From: Euryarchaeota archaeon UBA556
GTDB taxonomy: Archaea > Thermoplasmatota > Poseidoniia > Poseidoniales > Thalassarchaeaceae
Assembly (NCBI GenBank): GCA_002494975.1
Contig: DADI01000054.1
Location: forward strand, 25,001 to 34,966
Direction of reading: 5' to 3'
DNA length: 9,966 nucleotides
How positions within the stretch are numbered: the stretch's first letter is position 1; each line of letters begins with the position of its first letter. Positions 1 to 5,726 of the stretch are shown in pieces. Under the pieces are notes generated by a model. That model worked only from the letters and a program-made list of their open reading frames with translations, did not search any database and had not been told where the DNA came from. The position numbers and the translations under genes were made by a program.

Positions 1-437
1 TTAGAAGTTTTCTTCTTTGTCGCATTAAGGATCTTCATTTCCTTTTTTAGAATAGCCGCTATCTGTTTTTCTGTTTTTCCGACTCGAGATTCTTTAGGTG
101 TTGATTTAGGAGCCTTTACAGGTTTAAGTCTACAACTATGAATTACCACATATCGATCGCTCAGTATACCTTCCTTCCAAGAAAATAAATAATTATTTTT
201 GGTTGCTAAATATCGTTGCCAACCATTATTTTCATTAACACCTGCTATTTCTATTTTCCATTTGCCTCTGCCAGATTTTATGGATGCAAATGCTTTCTTT
301 TCTTCCTTATTAAAAGAGCATCTCTTTACTAAGTCATCATTAGATAATGATGCTCCGACCTTTAGTAAATCTTTATTTGGCTTTCTTACCGGCCTATTAA
401 CTTTGAAAGATTTACCTTTAGTTTTTTTAGAACTCAT
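1..437 (-). CDS. Hypothetical basic protein, C-terminus cut by window edge
   Basis: An open frame starts at the ATG whose complement is at 435-437 and runs 145 codons without a stop to the left edge, where the last codon is split, so the C-terminus lies outside the window. The protein begins MSSKKTKGKSF and is strongly basic throughout, with lysine-rich ends (KKTKGKSFK near the start, KKEMKILNATKKKTS at the visible end) around a middle part with several Trp and Tyr residues. The start lies 4 bp after the stop of the upstream winged-helix-like gene. A GAGGT sequence 7 nt before the ATG is a reasonable ribosome-binding site, so it is probably the third gene of an operon led by the SWIM protein. 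I do not recognise a family. The charge suggests nucleic-acid binding, but that is inference only. Confidence 0.75.
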   Translation of the reverse strand, partial: MSSKKTKGKSFKVNRPVRKPNKDLLKVGASLSNDDLVKRCSFNKEEKKAFASIKSGRGKWKIEIAGVNENNGWQRYLATKNNYLFSWKEGILSDRYVVIHSCRLKPVKAPKSTPKESRVGKTEKQIAAILKKEMKILNATKKKTS

Positions 438-441
438 AGGA

Positions 442-723
442 TTACCTCTGACGGTATGGTTGGGAGTCATCATAATTATGATTGGTTAAACCAAAAACAG
501 TTACTTCATGACTTTTGGCTCTTAAAAGAGAACCAGCAGTTCTCTTACCTAAAGACTGAAATCTTTTATCAATTTTCAAATTAGAAGTAATCTGGCGAGC
601 ACTCGGCGGATCCCTCATTTTATCGAAAAGACGTTGCCTTAGTTCATCTACGCCGTAGCCCCTCTTATTTTCAACCATAATTTCGTGTATTAAGTTAATC
701 CATCTATTTCTTACGCCGCCCAT
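442..723 (-). CDS. Small winged-helix-like protein (hypothetical)
   Basis: A 93-residue protein. Residues about 5-70 read as a helix-turn-helix or winged-helix fold: an opening amphipathic helix (RWINLIHEIM), a second helix (VDELRQRLFDKM), then the probable recognition helix in PSARQITSNLKIDKRF, followed by a short segment (SLGKRTAGSLL) that could be the wing. I infer a DNA-binding or transcription-regulator role; there is no enzymatic motif. It starts 4 bp downstream of the SWIM gene stop and ends 4 bp before the next gene, so the three are likely co-transcribed from the promoter at 978-985. AGGAG lies 9 nt upstream of the ATG. Small winged-helix proteins of this kind are frequent in archaeal viruses and plasmids. 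The exact family is not recognised. Confidence 0.8.
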   Translation of the reverse strand: MGGVRNRWINLIHEIMVENKRGYGVDELRQRLFDKMRDPPSARQITSNLKIDKRFQSLGKRTAGSLLRAKSHEVTVFGLTNHNYDDSQPYRQR

Positions 724-727
724 TTTT

Positions 728-955
728 TCACGCTCCTATGGCTTTAAGTGCCACTACTGCTTTTATATGTTTGCAGTTGTGTTTATTCTTTTTGTGGTCT
801 ATGCATTGACAGTTGTAGTGATTTTCAGCCATCATACAGACTGAATATTTCTTGTTATTAGAACCTACTACTACCCAACGCCAAGGACTCACCGAAGTGA
901 CTAGTCCTGCCATAGCAATTTTTAATGCTTCTTGATTCCTATCCACCTTAGCCAT
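728..955 (-). CDS. SWIM zinc-finger protein
   Basis: A 75-residue protein made almost entirely of a SWIM-type zinc finger. The motif C-x-C-x9-C-x-H is present as C49, C51, C61 and H63, preceded by the usual beta-strand stretch WRWVVVGSNNKKYSV (residues 25-39) and followed by the helix IKAVVAL. SWIM domains are known to bind DNA or protein partners; stand-alone small ones occur in archaea and their mobile elements, usually without known function. The ATG is supported by a TATA-like octamer ending 22 nt upstream, matching leaderless starts of other genes in this window. It is the first gene of a three-gene minus-strand run with 4-bp gaps. A DNA-binding or accessory replication/repair role is inference. 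Confidence 0.88.
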   Translation of the reverse strand: MAKVDRNQEALKIAMAGLVTSVSPWRWVVVGSNNKKYSVCMMAENHYNCQCIDHKKNKHNCKHIKAVVALKAIGA

Positions 956-977
956 AAATCAATAGGAGTAATTCACC

Positions 978-985
978 TATATAAG
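978..985 (-). promoter_or_regulatory. Archaeal TATA box for the SWIM-gene operon
   Basis: On the minus strand the octamer CTTATATA is followed by GGTGAATT and reaches the ATG of the SWIM gene after exactly 22 nt. This places the TATA centre about 26 nt before the start codon, the usual distance from an archaeal TATA box to the transcription start, so the mRNA is probably leaderless. It sits in the short gap between the SWIM gene and the stop of the upstream 205-residue gene. Confidence 0.7.
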
Positions 986-990
986 TATTT

Positions 991-1608
991 CTATAGCCAT
1001 TGGTCTTGAAATTGATCGCCAAACTCTTCATCAGCAGTAAATTCTATTTCGGGAAATTCATTGTTACTATATTGATCTAATATTGCCGAAAATAAATCTT
1101 TATATTCTTTTGGTAACTGATCTGCTAATTCATCTAAGGTCACATATGCTTCTTGAACATCAGTTGCTTGTTCAAAATTAGTTTTTCTTTTCTGAGCACT
1201 GACTTCTAGTAAAACTTTTGTCCATCCAAATTCTTTAGCATATTCTACATCTTTATCTAAGGCGATCACTGCTAATTTTCTATCTAATAATGTGCTAACG
1301 ATTTCTTCAGAACCTACTTCCATACGTTCTGCCCAACTTAACATTCCTGAACTAAATTCTGCTACTGGCCATAAAGCAATAGTTAATGGAATAGAAATGT
1401 CTGCCATTCTTGCACAACCAACTGCGGCCACAGTTAATAAAACTGGAATTCCCTGCGTAAAGTCATAACCAATAACCGGTGATAAAATCACATCAGCGTG
1501 ATCGTGCTTGTCTAAAAGGCGGTCCATTACATTTGTTAAGTATTGTTGAACCCCAGTTCCTAGCATATTTTGATAATCTTTTTCGATTTTGATAAATTCG
1601 GGATGCAT
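991..1608 (-). CDS. Hypothetical protein, acidic C-terminus
   Basis: A 205-residue protein of no family I recognise. Residues about 60-105 contain two hydrophobic runs (IPVLLTVAAVGCA and IPLTIALWPVAEF) that could be buried core or a short membrane hairpin. The last 60 residues are strongly acidic (for example PEIEFTADEEFGDQF) and end in QDQWL. There is no signal peptide and no catalytic motif that I can name. It lies 32 bp downstream of the zinc-ribbon gene at 1641-2282, so co-transcription is likely. A weak TATA-like stretch (TTTGATATAG) ends 27 nt before the ATG and no clear ribosome-binding site is seen, leaving room for its own promoter. An acidic tail on a small viral protein might mean a DNA mimic or a virion-surface protein, but nothing in the sequence decides this. 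Confidence 0.8.
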   Translation of the reverse strand: MHPEFIKIEKDYQNMLGTGVQQYLTNVMDRLLDKHDHADVILSPVIGYDFTQGIPVLLTVAAVGCARMADISIPLTIALWPVAEFSSGMLSWAERMEVGSEEIVSTLLDRKLAVIALDKDVEYAKEFGWTKVLLEVSAQKRKTNFEQATDVQEAYVTLDELADQLPKEYKDLFSAILDQYSNNEFPEIEFTADEEFGDQFQDQWL

Positions 1609-1640
1609 ACTATCAGTTATAGATTGTATTTTTGACTATA

Positions 1641-2282
1641 TCAAAGTGCTGTTTGTTTCCAGTAAATCCGAGGGATACCTACTAAAGTCTCATTTTCCTG
1701 TTCTATCTCTTTATAGAAGGTCATCATTTGTGGAATTGTGATAGTGTATTTAGTGCCACCATATGAAATTATGGGCGTAATGCCTCCTTTAGTTTCGTAA
1801 GATTTAGTAATCACTCTTTTAAATTCATCCACAGTCATCAAAAAGAATCCATCCGCAAACGTTCCATCCTTTATAAATTCAATATTTGTGCTTAGTAATT
1901 GATCGGCTTCGAAACGAGATTTCTTTTTTACTGGTTTTCTTTTTGTGGCGGATCCATATCTTTCACGGGCTTCCTGCACTGGATTCCTAAAATCATAACG
2001 ACACTTATTACAGACAACATATTTAGTTTCTGATTCTTCATCGAATTCATAGCGGAGATCAAAAACATAATCCTTCTTATCAAGACTCCACTTAGTCCTC
2101 ACTCTGTTAGAATTTCTATCATAAGATAAAGTTTTAGAACATACTGGACAATAGGGTTGAGTGGCTACCCAAGATTCTCCATTTTTGATAGCCTTCGCAT
2201 AATAAGGTTCATCGGGCATAGGATCGTATTCATCAAAACCAGACGTAGGTCTGTCCTCTGATATTGTGATCTCCTCGGCCAT
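1641..2282 (-). CDS. Zinc-ribbon protein of unknown function
   Basis: A 213-residue protein. Two cysteine pairs, C45-P-V-C48 and C91-N-K-C94, form a likely zinc ribbon whose knuckles are separated by about 42 residues of predicted beta-strand (the WSLDKKDYVFDLRYEF region). A basic linker follows (about 112-124, KRKPVKKK), then a second unrecognised domain of about 85 residues with beta-rich stretches (GGTKYTITIP) and a final aromatic segment (PRIYWKQ). The combination suggests nucleic-acid or protein binding; no enzyme motif is visible. The ATG is supported by a TATA-like octamer whose last base is separated from the start by 23 nt, consistent with leaderless transcription. The 205-residue gene follows 32 bp downstream and is probably co-transcribed. 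Confidence 0.83.
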   Translation of the reverse strand: MAEEITISEDRPTSGFDEYDPMPDEPYYAKAIKNGESWVATQPYCPVCSKTLSYDRNSNRVRTKWSLDKKDYVFDLRYEFDEESETKYVVCNKCRYDFRNPVQEARERYGSATKRKPVKKKSRFEADQLLSTNIEFIKDGTFADGFFLMTVDEFKRVITKSYETKGGITPIISYGGTKYTITIPQMMTFYKEIEQENETLVGIPRIYWKQTAL

Positions 2283-2305
2283 ATTTAGATATAATATGAA
2301 TCACC

Positions 2306-2313
2306 TATATAAC
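2306..2313 (-). promoter_or_regulatory. Archaeal TATA box for the zinc-ribbon gene
   Basis: The minus-strand octamer GTTATATA is followed by GGTGATTC and then the ATG after 23 nt. The same TATATAGGTGA string occurs at the SWIM-gene promoter, so the two transcription units may be co-regulated. The spacing implies a leaderless or near-leaderless transcript. Confidence 0.68.
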
Positions 2314-2328
2314 CATATAGAATATTAA

Positions 2329-2543
2329 GGTCGGACCGGAGTTAGAGGCTTACTAACTCAATTGCCGTATGTTTTTCAGTGCAACCATTTTTGCTCCGAC
2401 AATACCACCGTTCTCGTGTTTCAACGACTCCTTTCTCCACTTGGACGTTGGAGGCAATTCTCTAGTTAATTGCGTGAGGTGTGCTTTATCCCTCCATATC
2501 GGAATTCTTCAGCCACAGTCCTGACCCACATCTAGGATGTGGG
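2329..2543. other. Gene-free GC-richer stretch with stems; candidate structured RNA or small mobile-element remnant
   Basis: No convincing gene lies between 2283 and 2563. The part 2341-2520 is about 45% GC, clearly above the AT-rich genes around it. It holds a perfect 7-bp hairpin (GAGTTAG 2339-2345, CTAACTC 2353-2359, 7-nt loop). Enclosing that is a 6-bp pairing (GTCGGA 2330-2335 with TCCGAC 2395-2400). There is also a 7-bp long-range pairing (AATTGCC 2360-2366 with GGCAATT 2453-2459), a 5-bp hairpin (2435-2439 with 2449-2453) and a perfect 8-bp hairpin (CCCACATC 2525-2532, GATGTGGG 2536-2543, 3-nt loop). The terminal hairpins could mark a small RNA or a non-autonomous IS200/IS605-like fragment. 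Strand and function are not decided. Confidence 0.35.
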
Positions 2544-2563
2544 CTAATTTTAGGTTAGTGCCA

Positions 2564-3328
2564 CTACCTATTTAAATCTTCCTTGTCACTACTAAATGAA
2601 ATTTTCTTGGCAGCCTCTAGTGGATCGATATCAACATCGTTAATTAATCTTTTTAATCTCCGCTTAGGATCCATGAATCGAATTTCTTTTTTCTCCTCTG
2701 CCAGAAAATTTTTCAGGTAATTAAAACAAGGGAGACACGATTGAAAATCTTTTCTATAATGTGCTGCACAAGTATCCTGTCCACAGTGACGACAATAAAA
2801 AACATCTCCTTCTGTTTTACAAATTGCACATTCATTTATTTCTGGTTTATGGCTCTCGGCTGCTAGATCTATATTAAATTTATTAGAAAAATCTTTTTTG
2901 CTATCCTTCAGAGTAGGTTTGTTCCAAAGTATCCAACGAGAAAGCGCACCCGCAGACATCGGATTATTCCAGTTTTCATTTGTTTTATGTCTGGCTAGAT
3001 ATCTTTCTTTTCTTTCTGGATCTTTATGTTTAGTGTAATCACTCATACCATTCCACCCAAAGTGAGTAGTTTTAATTTTCTTCTCATTTTCATAGAATAT
3101 GGCTGTGTATTTTGATTGTTCACCTTTTTTGGAAGGTCGAATTTTAACTGTATCCGGTTTTTTATCTTCGGCTGCTTTCTTGAATCCTGGAGTCTGATAA
3201 CCGTTTGCATAGGCTGCTCTTTCTTGAGCGTAGGCTTTTTGTTTGGCTCCTGGTCCACAATAAATTTTACCAGAGTAACCCCATTGCCAGCAGTTTTTGA
3301 AACCTTTTCTTACTTTACGCACTGGCAT
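2564..3328 (-). CDS. DUF5754-like protein fused to a cysteine-rich zinc finger
   Basis: A 254-residue protein with three parts. Residues 1-45 carry a conserved-looking opening (PVRKV, then W-G-x-S-G-K-x-Y-x-G-x-G-A-K and RAAYANGY) that I associate with viral and metagenomic proteins. Residues about 71-150 resemble the DUF5754 family known from giant viruses and phages: HFGWNGMSDYT, HKDPERKERYLARH, and GALSRWILWNKPTL. Residues 167-201 form a zinc finger with ligands C167, C170, C179, C182, C187, H190, C198, C201, a cross-brace pattern resembling AN1 or B-box fingers. An LAAES motif sits just before the finger. The C-terminus is basic (PKRRLKRL). Function is unknown; nucleic-acid or protein binding is likely. 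The start is supported by a TATA-like octamer 22 nt upstream. Confidence 0.85.
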   Translation of the reverse strand: MPVRKVRKGFKNCWQWGYSGKIYCGPGAKQKAYAQERAAYANGYQTPGFKKAAEDKKPDTVKIRPSKKGEQSKYTAIFYENEKKIKTTHFGWNGMSDYTKHKDPERKERYLARHKTNENWNNPMSAGALSRWILWNKPTLKDSKKDFSNKFNIDLAAESHKPEINECAICKTEGDVFYCRHCGQDTCAAHYRKDFQSCLPCFNYLKNFLAEEKKEIRFMDPKRRLKRLINDVDIDPLEAAKKISFSSDKEDLNR

Positions 3329-3350
3329 AGTAAATATTTAGCCAGTCAAC

Positions 3351-3358
3351 TATTTGAA
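3351..3358 (-). promoter_or_regulatory. Archaeal TATA-like box for the DUF5754-like gene
   Basis: The minus-strand octamer TTCAAATA is followed by GTTGACTGG and reaches the ATG after exactly 22 nt. The octamer itself is a weak TATA box, but its spacing and the following G match the other six promoters here. A small dyad (AGTTC 3358-3362, GAACT 3366-3370) lies directly upstream and might bind a regulator. Confidence 0.5.
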
Positions 3359-3387
3359 GTTCTCGGAACTATCTAAGTTTTATATAA

Positions 3388-3567
3388 TTACCATTTACCG
3401 TCTGGACAACTGGTATTTTTCCAAGAAGTTTTGGCTCTGACATTACACCCACATAAAATACAATGAGTTCCGCCTAAGATCTTTTTATCTGCGTAGGGAC
3501 AACGGCGACAAATGGCTAAACGCTCAATTCGAGTTTTTTCGGCTACCTTTTCTACCTTATTGCTCAT
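3388..3567 (-). CDS. 59-residue zinc-ribbon protein
   Basis: A small gene of 59 codons plus stop, starting at the ATG whose complement is at 3565-3567. The protein begins MSNKVEKVAE and carries C20-x2-C23-P, then C37-x2-C40-x-C42 and a late C54-P, ending in DGKW. The pattern CRRCP ... CILCGCN ... K ... CPDGKW is the one seen in short phage-encoded zinc ribbons whose usual ending is CPxGKW. The family has no established function that I know of. It is supported by a TATA-like octamer 22 nt upstream and by the consistent cysteine pattern, which would be improbable in a chance frame. It is transcribed divergently from the membrane cassette, and the two TATA boxes are only 11 bp apart. Confidence 0.85.
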   Translation of the reverse strand: MSNKVEKVAEKTRIERLAICRRCPYADKKILGGTHCILCGCNVRAKTSWKNTSCPDGKW

Positions 3568-3589
3568 ATATTGTTTTAATTTTGTTAAC

Positions 3590-3597
3590 TATATTAA
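3590..3597 (-). promoter_or_regulatory. Archaeal TATA box for the 59-residue zinc-ribbon gene
   Basis: The minus-strand octamer TTAATATA is followed by GTTAAC and the ATG after exactly 22 nt, implying a leaderless mRNA. It faces the plus-strand TATA box at 3609-3616 with 11 bp between them, so the two promoters share their upstream (BRE) region. Confidence 0.65.
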
Positions 3598-3608
3598 AGT
3601 TCGCACCT

Positions 3609-3616
3609 TTTAAGTA
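3609..3616 (+). promoter_or_regulatory. Archaeal TATA box for the membrane-protein cassette
   Basis: TTTAAGTA followed by GTTGGG, with exactly 22 nt between the octamer and the ATG at 3639. This spacing supports ATG 3639 over the TTG at 3618 as the translation start, because the TTG would lie upstream of the expected transcription start. Confidence 0.65.
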
Positions 3617-3638
3617 GTTGGGAAGACAAGTATTTTAC

Positions 3639-4286
3639 ATGGCTGGAGGATTCTTTGGAAGTATTGCGAAAGGTATCGGGACTGGTGCTAAAGCAATAAG
3701 TAAATCCGTCAAAACTGGTAGTAACTTTGGAAAATATGTCGGAAAGACGGCTGGTGGATTAGATTCCGCTCCTCGAGGGACTTATCTTAATGACGTGAAT
3801 GCATTTAAGGTAGGAAACATGACTAAATCTCAAGCCGATCAAGCGGCATTACTTGTAGGTGATAATCCTAAAATATTAGATGATCTCGCTGCGGGAAACC
3901 TTGATCGAATAGACGCAGAAAGACAATTATCTCGTTTATTTGATGATGCCGGAGTTAGAAACACTTCTCGTCTGAACGACAACCTAGCACAAAATATAGT
4001 TAAACATTCTATGGATCACACCAATAAAGGTAAAATTTGGCGTAACTTCACCAAAGAACAAGTAGGGGGTGCTGTCGGATCAACAATCGGAGGGGGAACT
4101 GTTTTAGCCACTGCTGGAATTTTAATTTATGGTGTCGGCTCTACTATTTCCGCAATGTTAGGTGGTGCTTTTGATAAACTTTTAGATGGTGCTGCAGAAT
4201 CAGAAACTGGAACATTCATTATGATGGGTGTTGTTATTGTAGGTTCAATATTGACTATCAACTTTGTTCGGGGAACTATAAGTTAG
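3639..4286 (+). CDS. Membrane-associated protein with two C-terminal hydrophobic segments
   Basis: A 215-residue protein counted from ATG 3639. The N-terminus is glycine- and lysine-rich with an amphipathic look (GGFFGSIAKGIGTGAKAISKSV). Residues about 50-140 are a soluble, helix-forming domain (for example the NDNLAQNIVKHSM region). Two hydrophobic segments follow: about 145-170, glycine-rich (GGAVGSTIGGGTVLATAGILIYGV), and about 192-210 (TFIMMGVVIVGSILTINFV). No family is recognised. It opens a plus-strand run of three genes that all end in hydrophobic segments, which suggests a membrane or virion-envelope complex. The glycine-rich amphipathic start could be membrane-active, but that is speculation. 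A TTG in the same frame at 3618 would add seven residues, and the promoter spacing argues against it. Confidence 0.82.
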   Translation: MAGGFFGSIAKGIGTGAKAISKSVKTGSNFGKYVGKTAGGLDSAPRGTYLNDVNAFKVGNMTKSQADQAALLVGDNPKILDDLAAGNLDRIDAERQLSRLFDDAGVRNTSRLNDNLAQNIVKHSMDHTNKGKIWRNFTKEQVGGAVGSTIGGGTVLATAGILIYGVGSTISAMLGGAFDKLLDGAAESETGTFIMMGVVIVGSILTINFVRGTIS

Positions 4287-4288
4287 GC

Positions 4289-4293
4289 GGTGA
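4289..4293 (+). promoter_or_regulatory. GGTGA ribosome-binding site before the gene with no canonical start
   Basis: GGTGA, complementary to the archaeal anti-Shine-Dalgarno tail, lies just after the stop of the 215-residue gene. It shows that translation is meant to start at about 4298-4300, where only ATT (4298, in frame) or TTG (4300, out of frame) is available. The site therefore argues against ATG 4478 as the true start. Confidence 0.6.
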
Positions 4294-4297
4294 TATT

Positions 4298-5197
4298 ATT
4301 TGGATTCAAGAAGGAAAAAGTTCTGATCAAGTCTGGTCTACCAAAGGTGCTGGTTCTACTTCAAAGAAAACTAATTTTAAATCAACTTTAAAGATCCAGG
4401 ATCCTAACTCTGGAAAAACTTTTCCAGTTTTAAAAAGTGGCAGCGAATATACGATCGGTGCTAATCCTGGAGAAAATATGATAATTGATGTTCAAACTTT
4501 ATCTGATGGTAAACCAGTCTCAGATAAATACGAAATTTATGTTAAAAAATTAGATTTAGAGTATATCTCCTCTGTGGCTCAAGAATATAAACTTACTAAA
4601 AGTGCCAGTAGACAAAAATATTTAGAAGATCATCCAGAAATATTATTCCAAGAAGCCGGATCAAATATAGATGCCAATAAAATAATGGTAAATATTTATT
4701 CTACTTCCGGAGTTACTGATGAAAATGGTAATGCTAAAGTTTCTATTCCCATAACTCCCTCTATGAAGAATTCTATTTTATTTACTTTTGCTCATTATGG
4801 ATATGATAATCAAGCCGCCGATGATGCAGCCAAATCTTTTGATTTTTGGGTAGATGCAGGTTCAGTAGTGCTACAACTTGCCGCTTGGGCTGCTGTCTAC
4901 TTGGCTTCTGGAGGTTTAGCCGCCATTGCTGGAATTGCTAAAGCACTCACTGTGGCTAACAAAGTTGCTCTTATACCTGAACTTGGTTATGTTGCTCGTC
5001 GATGGATGCAAGATGGATTCGGATCGATTGGAGTAAATAAATACGGAGATAAATTTCCGGCTCCTGGTGGTTTCAATCATTTGTATGTTGTCGATACTAC
5101 GGGCACAACTCCTCGAACTGCAGTAGAACAATTCTTTGTGAGTCCATTATTTTGGCCAGTAGTTATTGGTGGAGCCGCAATTGCATTATTAGGATAG
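4298..5197 (+). CDS. Membrane-anchored beta-rich protein; start codon unresolved
   Basis: The first ATG of this frame is at 4478 and would give 239 residues, but the frame reads on upstream without a stop through 60 codons that look like real protein, including the beta-rich SGKTFPVLKSGSEYTIGANPGEN that runs directly into MIIDVQTLSDGKPVSDKYEIYV. The coordinates given use ATT 4298. A GGTGA site at 4289-4293 points to a start near 4298-4300. TTG 4300 has the same 6-nt spacing as the next gene but is in another frame and stops after eight codons unless the frame shifts at the run of five A at 4315-4319. Residues (from 4298) about 30-85 look immunoglobulin-like, about 188-225 are hydrophobic, and about 280-299 form a C-terminal membrane segment. 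Family unknown. The gene sits between two other membrane-associated genes. Confidence 0.75.
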   Translation: MWIQEGKSSDQVWSTKGAGSTSKKTNFKSTLKIQDPNSGKTFPVLKSGSEYTIGANPGENMIIDVQTLSDGKPVSDKYEIYVKKLDLEYISSVAQEYKLTKSASRQKYLEDHPEILFQEAGSNIDANKIMVNIYSTSGVTDENGNAKVSIPITPSMKNSILFTFAHYGYDNQAADDAAKSFDFWVDAGSVVLQLAAWAAVYLASGGLAAIAGIAKALTVANKVALIPELGYVARRWMQDGFGSIGVNKYGDKFPAPGGFNHLYVVDTTGTTPRTAVEQFFVSPLFWPVVIGGAAIALLG

Positions 5198-5207
5198 GTG
5201 AAAAATT

Positions 5208-5723
5208 ATGGCTGATTATTATCAATATCACACTAGTGGATGGGTGTATTCTCCTAGTTCGATTTCATTGTGTGGTTCTCGCCATCGATTGCATATCGAA
5301 ACGGAAAGTAAAATTCCAACTGCTGGCACAAAAATAATGGTAAGATTGGATGCTGAAGATACCAGCGGAATTAGAACAAGTTTTAAAAAGAATACCAATG
5401 GTCCTCATAAAGCCACTTTACAAATTACTGATCCTCAAGGAAATATGTTTATCAATCAAAGCATTAATGGTAATCAAGATAATTACTTTCCTTTGTCTAT
5501 GGGAGATGGAGAATACGAAATAGTATTAAGTGGGCCTGATGAAGCGGGCACTTGTAAAAAACCCAAAAAATATAGATTAATCAAGGATATGGATGTCGAT
5601 AAACCGAAATCCGGAAGTTCAAGTTCATTATCCGATAGTATGAGGCTAATTGATTACCGAAAAACAGCACTAGTTTTAGTTGGTGTCATAGTAGCCGGTG
5701 TATTACTTATGGGTGAAGAATAG
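5208..5723 (+). CDS. C-terminally membrane-anchored beta-rich protein
   Basis: A 171-residue protein with a beta-rich soluble part (residues about 1-125), a serine-rich linker (GSSSSLSDS, 136-144) and one clear C-terminal membrane helix (about 153-168, TALVLVGVIVAGVLLM) followed by GEE. The soluble part contains HKATLQITDPQGNMFIN and GDGEYEIVLSGPDEAG, which look like immunoglobulin-like or carbohydrate-binding-type beta-sandwich strands. There is no enzyme motif. GGTGA lies 6 nt before the ATG, and the gene follows the previous one by 10 bp, so the two are probably translated from one mRNA. A tail-anchored beta-sandwich would fit a virion spike or surface protein, which is inference. Its stop lies 3 bp from the stop of the converging primase gene. 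Confidence 0.82.
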   Translation: MADYYQYHTSGWVYSPSSISLCGSRHRLHIETESKIPTAGTKIMVRLDAEDTSGIRTSFKKNTNGPHKATLQITDPQGNMFINQSINGNQDNYFPLSMGDGEYEIVLSGPDEAGTCKKPKKYRLIKDMDVDKPKSGSSSSLSDSMRLIDYRKTALVLVGVIVAGVLLMGEE

Positions 5724-5726
5724 ATT

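Noticed and set aside
199..489. Plus-strand frame of 96 codons
   Set aside because: It lies entirely opposite the basic partial gene (1-437) and the end of the winged-helix-like gene. Its translation is hydrophobic and serine/leucine-rich as expected of an antisense shadow, and it has no promoter or ribosome-binding site.
991..1608. Transport or membrane-channel assignment for the 205-residue protein
   Set aside because: The two hydrophobic runs are short and interrupted by charged residues, the rest is soluble and acidic, and no family motif supports it.
2339..2359. Stem-loop resembling a tRNA anticodon arm (7-nt loop)
   Set aside because: On neither strand does the loop have the required T at the second position, the stem is 7 bp rather than 5, and no acceptor stem, D-arm or TTCGA-type T-loop can be found around it.
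2326..2526. Short open frames on both strands in the gene-free island (about 50 codons each)
   Set aside because: Neither has a TATA box at the fixed distance or a good ribosome-binding site, and the plus-strand product resembles no protein I know. The stems explain the stretch better. A decayed transposase end was considered, but no TnpB motifs (zinc CxxC pairs, catalytic DRD) are visible.
3618..3638. TTG start adding seven residues to the 215-residue protein
   Set aside because: It would begin before the transcription start expected from the TATA box at 3609-3616; ATG 3639 has the same 22-nt spacing as the other genes.
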